Positions 11,943 to 22,171 of a DNA stretch of 64,000 nucleotides are shown in pieces. This DNA is from Thuidium tamariscinum. Its lineage: Eukaryota > Streptophyta > Bryopsida > Hypnales > Thuidiaceae. The translations under genes were made by a program, and so were the position numbers. The stretch spans positions 3,784,501 through 3,848,500 of the forward strand of contig OZ019759.1 in the NCBI GenBank assembly GCA_947034885.2, given 5' to 3'. The notes beneath the pieces are model-generated. The model worked only from the letters and a program-made list of their open reading frames with translations. It was not told the DNA's origin and searched no databases. Position 1 is the first letter of the stretch. The number at the start of each line of letters is the position of its first letter.

Positions 11943-11950
11943 TATATAAG
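11943..11950 (+). promoter_or_regulatory. TATA box of unit E
   Basis: TATATAAG is followed by GCCTGACATTTTCAGTTGG, a stretch conserved in the truncated copy F at 21539 onward. It is placed about 360 bases before the ORF, so transcription would start near 11975. Confidence 0.65.
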
Positions 11951-12301
11951 GCCTGACATTTTCAGTTGGCCCATTTGCTCTCGGGCGCTTCGTTGTGCGT
12001 TTTTAAACTCTCAAAGTTTTCCGCCTTTCTGTGAGTTTGTTTTCTGCGCGTGTTTGGTGGCGCGACTTTCTGTGGCGCGGTTGTCAGTGGTAGCGCCTGG
12101 TACTTGTCAGGGCGGGCGATTGTCAGTGTGCGCGGGTTTCAGACGGTGCGCCCAGGCGCTGGTGTGCGCGGGAGGACTGTGTGTGTGTTTTTGTGCAAGT
12201 GATTATTACGGGCGGTTTAGTTTTGTCTGTCATTGTGAGTGTGTGTGAGGAACGGGACGTGCAGCTAGGAGAGAAGTGAGGTAGTTTTCCGGATAGTTGC
12301 C

Positions 12302-13984
12302 ATGCCGCAGCTACGCCGAAAGAGAACCGAGTCCACTACACCCCCACCCTCAGTGATAAAGCTGAAGAAAGTAGTTCCGATCATCCCTTCCACAGAGCCG
12401 GAGAAAGGCAACTTGATGGCGGACTTAACCGCAATGGGGTGTCTAGGGTTAGCAGAGATACCTTGGGGGTTCAAGGAGGAGCGGATGGTGAAGGAACTGA
12501 GAGGAAAGGTGTCGAATCAGTTCGACAACACGACGCGGGGAATGCCGCACAAATGGATGGAGGCGCACTGGAGGGCCGTGTACGGGTTCAAGCACCAGGG
12601 GCACGGACCGGCTGGGAGGAAGGTAGACTTCCTCCAAAACAGGTTTCACGGCACCCCTCACCCGAAGGACGGATATCGGGTGATGGACTGTAACGAAGAC
12701 AGGCACAGACGCCTGTTGAAGTTTCAACTTCCGGTCCTGCATCTGGAAAAGCCAACCCGGGTGACGATCGGCCTGGCCAACACGATCTTCGGTGCCCTGA
12801 TCGGAGACCGGAAAGTGGACTGGGGCCGGATCATACAGGAGTTGATCACCCGGTTGCTGAAGAATCTCGGAGGGAGTAGGGCAACTCCGATCTCTCCCTA
12901 CCTCTTCCACCTCTACCACCATCTGCAGCTCCTCTCGGATACGGAGGAGAAGACGTGGCACGCCCAGAAGATAGTCTTGACGTACGGGGAGATGTCAACG
13001 GATGATGAGGAGAGCTCCGAGTCCGAGACAGAGCGGGAGGACTCAGATAAGGGAGAGGAACCGGAAGTTCCGCTCGTGAAGCGGCAGAAGACCACACCGC
13101 CGAACACGAGGGGATCTCCTCCGGTCCGACACAATCCGGGAACGGAAGGCAAAGCAGGACCGTCCGAACCGGGTCAGGCCGAACCAGCAGCAGAGGAAAC
13201 GGATCCTAGTGATCCGTTCGTGCAATTAACGGAAATCTTGTGCAACATCCGAGCGGATTGGGAGGTCAAGCGGATCGTCCTGGAGAACATCGCGGGGATG
13301 GTCAATGGCAAACCGGATCATACTCTCCCAACCATGGTAGGGAATTGCATCGCCTTGCTTGCGGATCTCGCCAAGCAAGAGGTGGAAAACCGGAAACTTC
13401 AAGAGGAAGTTGACGGTTTGAAGGCGGAGCTCCTTGTTCTCAAGGACAACGAGGCCGCTACCAAGGAGATGGCGACGGAGACCATCAGACTGGCGGAGCA
13501 AGTGAAGGCGACATTCGGGGAACCCGGATCGGCTGCCATCCGGGCTCAGCTGTTTGACGAGGAGGTGCACAAGGAGAAGAAACTGTCCGGAAGCCGGATA
13601 GTCCGGATTCTGTCCGACTTCTCCGAGAAGGTGGAGACAACTCTGGTGAAGGTTCGGGAGGCGGCCGAACGGATGGAAGACTGCAGCCGGAGACTGACGG
13701 AAATTCCGGTCAGACTCTCCGATCTGTCTCTTCCGGATCTTTCCGAAGGGTTGCCTCAGAGGCCAAGGAAGGAGAAGACGCCGCAGTCCAAGAAGTCGGA
13801 GCGGGCGTCGACGGGCAATCGGGAGGCGGCAATTCAGTTGTCGGAGTCTCCTACGAGTCCGGTTACTGGAGCTCCGGTTGCAACAGACGGAGAACGGAAT
13901 CGGAACCTCACTGAGGTCTTCGAGCAGATCAGCAGGGCGGAAAACCCAACTATAGGTTCTAGGGTAGCAGAGCCGGATACGTAG
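12302..13984 (+). CDS. Unit E protein, gag-like or plant-transposon-protein-like, 560 aa
   Basis: This is the only undamaged copy of the family protein in the window. Residues 40-220 form the conserved core, with HPKDGY near 118, RVTIGLANTIFGALIGDRK near 155 and PISPYLFHLYH near 195; these blocks recur in units A, B and D. Residues 233-256 are strongly acidic. Residues 350-470 are predicted coiled coil by heptad pattern and include AIRAQLFDEEV. The tail is Ser/Thr/Pro/Lys-rich. The core recalls the plant domain annotated as putative plant transposon protein (Transposase_32), known from LTR-retrotransposon ORFs; this is my recollection, not a search result. No Cys-His zinc knuckle, protease or polymerase motifs are present. 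The start ATG matches the start in F. A gag-like structural role is inferred. Confidence 0.85.
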   Translation: MPQLRRKRTESTTPPPSVIKLKKVVPIIPSTEPEKGNLMADLTAMGCLGLAEIPWGFKEERMVKELRGKVSNQFDNTTRGMPHKWMEAHWRAVYGFKHQGHGPAGRKVDFLQNRFHGTPHPKDGYRVMDCNEDRHRRLLKFQLPVLHLEKPTRVTIGLANTIFGALIGDRKVDWGRIIQELITRLLKNLGGSRATPISPYLFHLYHHLQLLSDTEEKTWHAQKIVLTYGEMSTDDEESSESETEREDSDKGEEPEVPLVKRQKTTPPNTRGSPPVRHNPGTEGKAGPSEPGQAEPAAEETDPSDPFVQLTEILCNIRADWEVKRIVLENIAGMVNGKPDHTLPTMVGNCIALLADLAKQEVENRKLQEEVDGLKAELLVLKDNEAATKEMATETIRLAEQVKATFGEPGSAAIRAQLFDEEVHKEKKLSGSRIVRILSDFSEKVETTLVKVREAAERMEDCSRRLTEIPVRLSDLSLPDLSEGLPQRPRKEKTPQSKKSERASTGNREAAIQLSESPTSPVTGAPVATDGERNRNLTEVFEQISRAENPTIGSRVAEPDT

Positions 13985-16501
13985 GTGTTAGGATTTCCTG
14001 TATCTTTAGTTTTTGACTTAGGAACGGATTAGGAAGTAATCCGGTCCGGATTAGGAACTTGGAGCGGGTTGGAATCCGTTCTGATTCAGGAGTAGGTAGG
14101 AACGGATCCGCCGAGCGTTAATCGCGGCGGACTTGTATGGCGCTTTTTGCTTTTTGCCCATTATTTAAGTCAGTCCCCTCGCGATGGACTTGGAGTCTTT
14201 CTTTTGCATTTTCCTTGTGTATTTTATTCTCTCTTGCTTTGCGCGTGTATCCTCCGAGTTTGGCAGGGCGGCGTGATGCGGAGTTAAGAAGGTGCAAGTG
14301 GTTTTGCAGGCGACATTCTCCCTTTGGTGCTTATTTTCCGTGTCTGAGTATATGAGAACGAGTAGAGAAGAGTTGGGAGTGTAATTCTAGTGCCTCAGCG
14401 CTTCTAGGACTTAAGATTCTGGGTGAGAAAGCCGTTGTTAGGCTAGGCGAGAGGGAGGGATTCCTTAGTCGTGCTAGAGCTCCTGGGTGGGAAACCCAGT
14501 TGAGTGTCCGATCTCCTGTGAGGTCTCACCGCCTTTGTGGCAAACGGAAGAGTTCTGGTTGACGTTGGAACGGACGGATACACTTGTAGCCACCTGACTC
14601 CCCATGAATGGAAAGCAGTGTCAAAGTCGTTGTAGTATGAGAAGATCATACGGGGGATCTCTGTGTGACCTACAGTCCGGATTTCTATCTGTACTGTTGT
14701 GAGGATCAAACCGGATCTGGAGTAATTTTAGAGTTAACGGGTTGAAAGTGGGTCTTCAGCCACTATAAGTCACGGAAGGAGCGGTGGGCCTACCGCTCAC
14801 AAAATCAAGCGGCGACCCCTCTAATGGTAAAACAGAGGCAAAGCTAAACCGGATTAAGGAACGGGTGTGGACGGATCATCCGGAACGGATTGGTCCAGAG
14901 AGGGAACCAGGAGCGGAATCCGTTAGGGAGCGGATCCATTGCAGTCTGAAGGAACGGATAAATTCCGCAAAACCGGAAAAGTGAGGGAACGGATCCGTTC
15001 CGAACCAGATTGCTAGAATATCAGTTTTGAACGGGATAACAGGTTGTTGTCTTCGGGTTGTTTGTGTGTTTCCGGTTCTAGATCTAGAATCGGATTATAG
15101 AGTTTCGGAGCTGTTCTATCTTAATCGCTTAACTAAGCCAGATACTTCACAGAATCTCGTGGGTTCGATCTTTAGAGTCACTTAGTTATACTCTACAGTG
15201 ATTTTTGTGAGTATAATGGGGAATTTACTTACCCTGTGTTACGACAAGTGCCAAATTGGAATGCGGATTTAGAAGCTAATGCTTTGCAATCCGCATGCAC
15301 CTTTGCAGTGGAACATCTGCACAATGATGGATGCATCATTGTCTTTCACTTCTTCAGCATTGCATCCAGAGAAGATTTAGCAAGAGTTTGTGAAGCATTT
15401 GACTTCAAGAAGAAGAAAGACTGGCTAGGCATGAACCGCATGCATCTCACCTCGCCAATGGATACTTCAAAGACGGTAATTTCAATTCATGTGCTAAAGC
15501 TTTTGTCACCTATTTTCTTTTAAATATCATTCATTGCTCTCTAATGTTCTTGTGTCATATATGTTGCAGATACAAAAGTTTGGAGTCACTCTCTTTGTGA
15601 AGGACCTCAAATCAAAAGGCGAATCCAAATTTTCTTTCAAGCGTACTCACATGATGAAGAAGGATGGGGTCGATGTCGAGAATGATGACATGCTGATGAA
15701 TTACATGCATGCAGATGACATCTCCATGAATGGGAAGAAGCCATGGAGAAGACCACACGAGAAAGACCCGAGGTTCTTCACCCTCCTCCTGGAAGCCACA
15801 AGCAATGAAGGCAATGTCATTGTGGACTACACGGCATCCACAGGTTTGTCTTCAGTTTTAATATTTCACACTTTTATGTCATTGTAACAATTTTGTCTAA
15901 ACTCTAACACATTTTCATTACATAAATGCCTTAGGTGCTTGCATTACGGCTTGTAGAAGAACTAGACGCAACATTCTAGCTTTTGAGGAGGACAAAGATG
16001 TTTTCAATGCCATTTTGAAGCCCATGAAGAAGTCATCAACATCAATGGCAGTGGCTCCAACCCTCGAGACAACAGTGGACTTGACAATGGATGTGCAAGA
16101 CGCGCCTATTGTGCCTCACAAGTTTGTTCGCAAGGGTCAAGGGAAAATCCAGTAAGTAAGTGGAAACTTCTTTCATTCTTTATTATTTTTCTTCATATCA
16201 CATTCGCAAAGACTAATATAATGTCTTAAATTTTTGCAGAGGTTGTGGATTGATCTTGAGAGAGGTCATGGAACAAAATCAAAGGCTTGTCGTCAGTCTA
16301 GAGAAGCCTTTCGAGCTGCCACCCTATGCTGAGTAGATGGCAAGTGCCTTTGCAAATTTTGGTTGTTCCAAATCAAAACGACACAAAGACACTTACGCCC
16401 TCAATGTCTTACTGTTTATAGATGCTTCTGCATCTGAGGGATGGGAGTCCTCAGAGTTGTCTACATGGTCAGATTCAGTGACTGAGTCCACAACCACTTA
16501 G

Positions 16502-17889
16502 ATTCTTGAGATTGACTAATCTCTTGAATCTTACTATTGTGTATTGGATTTTATTTGGATTGGATTTGTGTGTTTTATGGCTACTTTTGGAAGTCTCGAA
16601 TTTCTCTTTCTGTTTATCCAATTTTTGTTTTGAAAACATCTAAGGCAATGGCTCTTGCTAGTTCTCCCAAAACCTACACCAAAAATAAATAAATAAATAA
16701 ATTTTGAGGTAAGAAGGCAACACGTACAATTCCGTTGGATCCGACAAACCCTTACATATTGTCTCCCAATTCTCTCTTTTCATTATACATCTCAAAATCA
16801 ATCTTCTTTCAACAACACTTAGATTAACTTATTTAGTGAATGAGTTGCATCAAATTATAGTATTTCCAATGGCTTTTGTGATTTCAGGGTTTGTGTATTC
16901 ATGAGATCTTCTTTGCTGTTTTCATTTTGCCTTCACATTCATTAATTTATCTCTACATAAAAAAGATTTTATATTCTAAATAAAAGTTAATCCAAAATAT
17001 AAACCTAAGTGCTTTGATTCTCCGAAGTAGACTTTATATCCCTACTTTTGTATATACAATGTCCATGATCATAGGTGTATGCAAAGAGAAAATGAAGAAG
17101 AAAACAAAGAGTGATTTATATAGTCAAATCTTTGAAATAGACATCATATCTTCTCTGCCACCTAAACATTTAAAGTCCTCGATCATAGGTACTAAATTAT
17201 AATTTTTGTTATCCTAAAATCCACGATCATAGGTGGTCAACTCTAATTTTTTTCAAAATAAATTTCCTGCTCACAAGCTCACAGGCTCACAGGCTCTTGC
17301 TCCCACGCTTGCCTACTAGCAACCCTGGGAAGTAAACTAAAGTACATAGAAATTTGGGATCTAAAAAACCTTAAACACATACTCTACAAGCTACTGCCAC
17401 ACTATAGACAATGATTGTGCCTAATGCTAATAAAACGCCACACAAAACAAGAACATTGGAGTCTGGAGAGAAAGTCCCTACAATGGTTTTATTGTCATCA
17501 TTTTGTTGGAGTGAACAATTACAGAAAGTCAATGAATCTAATGCAATGTTGAATTTGAAGCCACTCTCATTGAGTAGCTTGAACAATATTCAATGTGCTT
17601 CTTTTCTTGAATTTGGTCCAAAGGCAAAAAGAGACACTTTTTTGCTGTGTGGTTTGTGTAATATATACAAATAATTGAAGTGCATTTGTATACTTTCTAA
17701 GTCACAAGAGAAATGGACCAATTTTTTGAATACCCACAATGCAAGGTAAAAGGTCTATAGAGAATACTACTATAGAAATTGAAATATGTCTTGGGGCACT
17801 TTTGGGTGCCCACCTCGGTGGTGGCAGTGTAGGGCACAGTGTGGCGCCGTTTTTTTGTGTGCTAAATATAGTTCAAACGGAGCAGACAC
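16502..17889. other. Intergenic AT-rich stretch
   Basis: No gene is supported. It contains three copies of GATCATAGGT (near 17070, 17182 and 17225) and a small GCTCACAG tandem run near 17275. A minus-strand frame at 17371-17586 ends with a hydrophobic, membrane-like segment, but has no other support. Confidence 0.4.
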
Positions 17890-19096
17890 TTGTTACCCTG
17901 GAATTATTTGATAAAATATTGTCAATCATTCATAATAAAAATAGATCACTCCAAGACTACTTCTCCACACTTTTCTCACAAGACTAAAGCAACAAAGTCC
18001 TTCATGAAAATGCATGTTGTTTTTACAGGCATGATTGCTTGTGGTGATGGTGATGTTTATTATGCCCACTACAATGTTGGCATTTTCCCAATAGATTCAA
18101 ATTATATTCTTCGATCCTTTCCAAAGTTGTTGAGTAATCTTGAAGTACCATCAAAGAATTCATTTTTTGTGAAGTATATATCAATTTCCTCATAGTTGTG
18201 CATACTTACAAAGACATTGATGTCTTTTTTGGTCAATGGAGTGCAAAGTTTAAGACTAATTACTATCCAACACTTCCAAAGTTGATGAAATCCTTTATGG
18301 ATTGTAAAACGCACCCTATAATTCCTCATCTCATTGAAGAAGTTTCCAACTTCAAGGCATTAGTCAATGGATACTTGGGCAGCAATGGGGCCTTGCTCAA
18401 AGATCATTTTAGATCCCAACAATTCAAGTTCTTCATGGATTCTAATAGATGGCCTTCGATGGAGTATAAGAATTTGTGTATAGATAAAAATTGGCTACCA
18501 GAGCACGAAAGGGGATTCAATTGTTTTTTGAGACTAAGGATAGGCTTCCCAACCTGCCAAGCAATAGTTTGCCACCTCTAGCTTCACATTTTGTGAAATC
18601 CCTTCAAGATGTGAAGAAAGGTTTGAACAGTTTTCTTGTTCATTGGAATAAAATGGCAAATGACAACTACTCTGAAGAGTTCAAATAGAAGAATGGTCCA
18701 CTAGAAGATTATTGGAAAGGCATTAAAGCTGTTTTAGATACACCTCTTCAAGCGCGTGAGACAATACTAGATGGATTTTAGCCGGATTCAAGGATCACCT
18801 ATGACGAGATAGATCAAAGGTAGAGATATGGTACACTATTTGAAGAGGATGCGAAGGATGCACTATTTGTTGGACATAAGTGTGATCGTCCTCATCCATC
18901 ATTCCGTGTTAATTGTGATACATTCGTGGATTATTTTACTGTAGTGCATTCCATTGATGGTGACCAGAAGCCATTTTGGCTTGCAAGGGCCATTGCAAAT
19001 CCAAACCAAAATTCATTACACACTCAAATGATCCAAATTCAATATTGGAGGCTTGCTTCAGAGAGACACATTGATATGGAGACATATAATGGATAA
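17890..19096 (+). pseudogene. Decayed TE-like coding sequence
   Basis: Three overlapping frames can be followed: 17890-18195, 18198-18581, and a frame from 18491 that continues to about 19096 through TAG stops near 18686, 18779 and 18821. Readable pieces include HFRSQQFKFFMDSNRWPSM and DGDQKPFWLARAIANPN, the second resembling a small chromatin- or nucleic-acid-binding fold seen in plant repeat proteins. I cannot name the family. One frameshift near 18.5 kb and three TAG codons make it non-functional. It is probably the residue of an older transposon. Confidence 0.4.
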
Positions 19097-21216
19097 GACA
19101 CTAAATAAGGAAATGTGTAGTTTGAGGATTGAGTATTATCTCCAACATGGTTAAGCACAAATTGTATCATATTGTCTTGGAAGTCATGTTTTCAAGAGGG
19201 AACTTGAGATCTAAAAATGGCAACTCCAAAGCCACTAATTGACATCATCAAAGTATTAGTGGTTATATTTCTATCTAATGCAAATAATTATAAATCTAAG
19301 ACAAAAGTATAAATTATAGTTCATAATTGTTGTAGTAGAATACTAGATTTTGAAGTTCATATTTGCATTCATGTATGTAATAATTTCTTTTATAATGATA
19401 TGGCTGTGTAATTAATATTTATATTTATTAATAATAAATTTGTTTCTCATTTATTGCGTCTCCAAGTAGTGTTTCAAAATTATGTTTTGGAAATTTATTT
19501 GGTTGAAATTTTTTCTTATCTAAGTTTGGATTTGCAATCTATAAATTAGTGCTTTGATGTATACAAGTCTTAATTTAAAGAATTATATCACTTTATGACA
19601 TCTTAGTCTATTTTGTTTTATATGGTTATTATAGATGTATTATAACATATTAAAGTCTCAATTTAATGAAAGATGTTTTACTCTAAATGTAAAATAGAAT
19701 AGTAAAATGAGATTGCAACTTGTTTCAATTTAATGAATAAGGCCTTCTTTCAAAGTCAAAGCTTTGTTGTGTGAAGGCAACTTGAGGCATAAATGGTATA
19801 TTTCAGAAAAGACAAAGGTATTTTTATAAACTTAATTCTAAAGAAGGTGCATGTAACAATGTTTAACTAAACATTAGGAATTAAAATCCTAATTTTTGTG
19901 ATACAACAAATTTCGAGCTAGAATTATTTTAACACACTTTTGTCAAGTCAAGCTTTGCCACTTTAAGTGTATTAGTACTAAATGTTGTTTCAAATATCAC
20001 AATGTATTAGTTTTTAGAGGTTTAGGATTTTAAGGTTTAGGGTAGACCTTAAAGCAAATTAGAGTTTGAAAGGATATTCCTTCCAAATTTTTGCAACATA
20101 TTAGAATGTTAAAGTTTAGCCTATACAACTAAAGAAAATAAAATAAAAATCACTATGAAGGGACCTTCTAGTCCTTCAAAGTATACAAATGAGAAATTAA
20201 AACAAAATTTCGCCAAAATATGGCAGCAATTAACACCTCAGCTTTGCTAGTATCACAAAAACAAAACAAATGAAAGTATAATGTAAATATGAGAAATAAG
20301 GGTACCAACAATCTCAATAGAAGGCCTTTTATACTTGCATCAAGAAGTTGTTGATGGAAAACATTCTACTTTCAATCTCTAAATATTTGTTAAACTATCC
20401 TAAAGTATTTTCTAAATAATATTTGTTTAATTAAAAAAAAATTTTAAATAGCCCTAATTAATTGAGATATTTTGTAATTAACCCTAAGATAATTTCAAAT
20501 TGTTTTTATTTGGCTTAAAGATTGCTAGTTACACAAGAATTAAGATCTTGACCAAATGCAATCTTCAATTTTTCAAAAGATATTTGTGAATGAACTTAGA
20601 ATTACCTTTAATTATAAATAAAAAAGTCAAACTAAAAATTGACCCTCTCTATTTTTTGAGGAACATTTTGAAAACAAAAACCATTTATGCCATCGCATTC
20701 AAGAAATCCTAATTAATCTAGAAAACCCTAATCCTTGTTTCCAAGGTTGTTTGTAAGTATAAAATCCACTTACAATAATTCCAAAGAAAAATCAAAACTT
20801 TAATTTTGGGAAGTAACATTTTTTGAAGAGTTTATCCAATTCCAATTGTTTGGAATGTTTGTAGCAGTAAGAAATGACCCCTTATTTGTTCCAATCGGTC
20901 ACCATTAGCTCTTGGTATACCAGTCAACTCACCGCCAAGTTATAAATTCTCTTGAAGTTCAATGTTGGTATTGATTCTCGTAGTTAGAAATATTAGAATG
21001 TCTTCAAACTTGATAAGGATCTTTATTAGCACAAAATACACTACTCTAATTTTTAGTGAAATTTTACCGCAGCATATGTAATTTTAAAGAAATTATGAAT
21101 ATATTTTTAAATAATTGACTTCCGATGAAGTCAATATAGAATTTTAGAAAAAGTATAAAACTTTTTGAGTAACCTCTAGGACACTCCTAGAATCTAAGTG
21201 CAAGATCCACTCTCAC
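19097..21216. other. AT-rich non-coding stretch
   Basis: No frame of useful length, no hairpin and no repeat with clear ends was seen in these 2.1 kb. A degenerate run of GGTTTAGG-like words lies near 20.02-20.05 kb. Confidence 0.5.
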
Positions 21217-21538
21217 TATGGCAAGGCATATTTTTTATTTTTTCCGTTTAGCAAATTTTGGGAGCGGAAGTCAGGAATTTAGCATCCGAATTTGTTCATG
21301 GAACGGGTAAGGTCCAGCAATGATACCGGATAATGCCGTAGAGATTCTGGTGGAACAAATCCGGTCCATAATAGTAGAGAACTGGAGCGGAAATGTTTTC
21401 GGACCCCTGCAGAACCGGAGCGGGTTCTTTCCGGATTAAGTTCCAGAGCGGAACGGATCCTTTTCGGACTTATGTACTGACCGGATGGGATCAAGAACGG
21501 AATAGGGAAACCGGAAGACCGGATCCATTTCTGGAGAC

Positions 21539-21546
21539 TATATAAG
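21539..21546 (+). promoter_or_regulatory. TATA box of unit F
   Basis: TATATAAG is followed by the same GCCTGACATTTTCAGTTGG stretch as in unit E. It drives only a truncated frame here. Confidence 0.55.
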
Positions 21547-21889
21547 GCCTGACATTTTCAGTTGGCCCATTTGCTCTTCGGCGCTCCGTTGTGAGTTTTT
21601 CAACCCTCAGCGTTTTGAGTTCGCTTGTTTTATGTGAGTTGGTTTTTTCGTGTGCTGGAGTGATTTTCGGTGGCGCAACCATTTCTGGCGCGGCTGTCAG
21701 TAGGGGTGGTTGGTATTTGTCAGAGCGGACGGCTGTTAGTGGGAACGCGGGTGTGTTTTTGGCAAGCGGGAGTTGTGTGTGTAAGTGTGCAGGTGGTTCT
21801 CTGTGTTTGTGTGAGTGGTTGTGAGGAACGGGATGTGCGGCTAGGAGAGAAGTGAGGTAGTTCTGTTGAAAGGTTTCCGGGTAGCTCTG

Positions 21890-22000
21890 ATGTCGCAGCT
21901 ACGCCGGAAGAGGACCGGATCAAATACTCCCCCTTCCACAGGAGTGAAACTTAGAAAGGTAGTCCACTCATCCCTTCAACGGAGCCGGAGAAGTCCAACC
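21890..22000 (+). pseudogene. Truncated start of the E-family protein in unit F
   Basis: An ATG at 21890 begins MSQLRRKRTGSNTPP, matching the N-terminus of the unit E protein. A small deletion near 21962 shifts the frame and the unit ends soon after, so no product is expected. Confidence 0.6.
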
Positions 22001-22171
22001 TAGTTAGTACATAATATATAAATTAGTACACATTCTATATGCAAAGTACATGCATGGTCATACACAAGAACGATAGCAAAAAATGAAAAAATGTGTAATG
22101 AAATGAATTCTCTCTTGATTCAAGCAAAACTTATATGGCATAGGTTGGATCTTTGTAGACGCCTTCATTTG

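Larger units (their letters stand above)
11630..15246 (+). mobile_element. Retroelement unit E, 3.6 kb, TG...CA, one intact ORF
   Basis: It starts TGTGGCAAGGC and ends TGTTACGACA. Flanking pentamers are GGTGC (11625-11629) and AGTGC (15247-15251), a target duplication with one mismatch. No second terminal repeat, primer-binding site or reverse transcriptase is visible inside or next to it, so it is either a solo LTR that carries a gene or a complete one-gene retroposon. It contains a TATA box, a leader of about 350 bp, a 560-codon ORF and about 1.25 kb of 3-prime sequence. Composition is richer in CGGA/CCGGA than the host. Insertion is within exon 8 of the methyltransferase-like gene. Related units are A, B, C, D and F. 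Confidence 0.85.
6609..16501 (+). pseudogene. Multi-exon gene with a C-terminal permuted DNA-methyltransferase-like fold, disrupted
   Basis: Exons are about 6609-6977, 7197-8222, 8338-8530, 8628-8822, 8918-9133, 9847-10082, 10313-11057, 11503-11629 plus 15252-15475, 15570-15843, 15935-16151 and 16240-16501; every junction is GT-AG and phase-consistent. The N-terminal half is unrecognised and acidic/helical; exon 7 ends in a Lys/Glu-rich coiled coil. The last exons show a possible motif IV (VDVIFIDCP, where DPPY would be expected) followed downstream by motifs X/I (FFTLLLEATSNEG, then VIVDYTASTGACITACRR and ILAFEED). That is the order of beta-class N4/N6 DNA methyltransferases. The catalytic residues are degenerate, so activity is doubtful. 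In-frame stops lie at 6642, 6975, 7731, 8369, 8820 and 16334. A MITE (7843-8191) and retroelement E (11630-15246) interrupt exons. The fold assignment is an inference from motif order. Confidence 0.65.
21217..22000 (+). mobile_element. Retroelement unit F, 5-prime fragment related to E
   Basis: The start TATGGCAAGGCATATTTTTT matches the start of unit E (with TG changed to TA). Similarity continues through the CGGA-rich upstream region, the TATA box at 21539-21546, the leader and the first 30 or so codons. It stops near 22000, just after the text matching GAGCCGGAGAA. The rest of the unit is missing, so no 3-prime end or target duplication can be shown. Confidence 0.8.

Noticed and set aside
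11630..15246. Complete LTR retrotransposon with two LTRs
   Set aside because: No direct terminal repeat, primer-binding site, polypurine tract or polymerase motif was found inside or flanking the unit.
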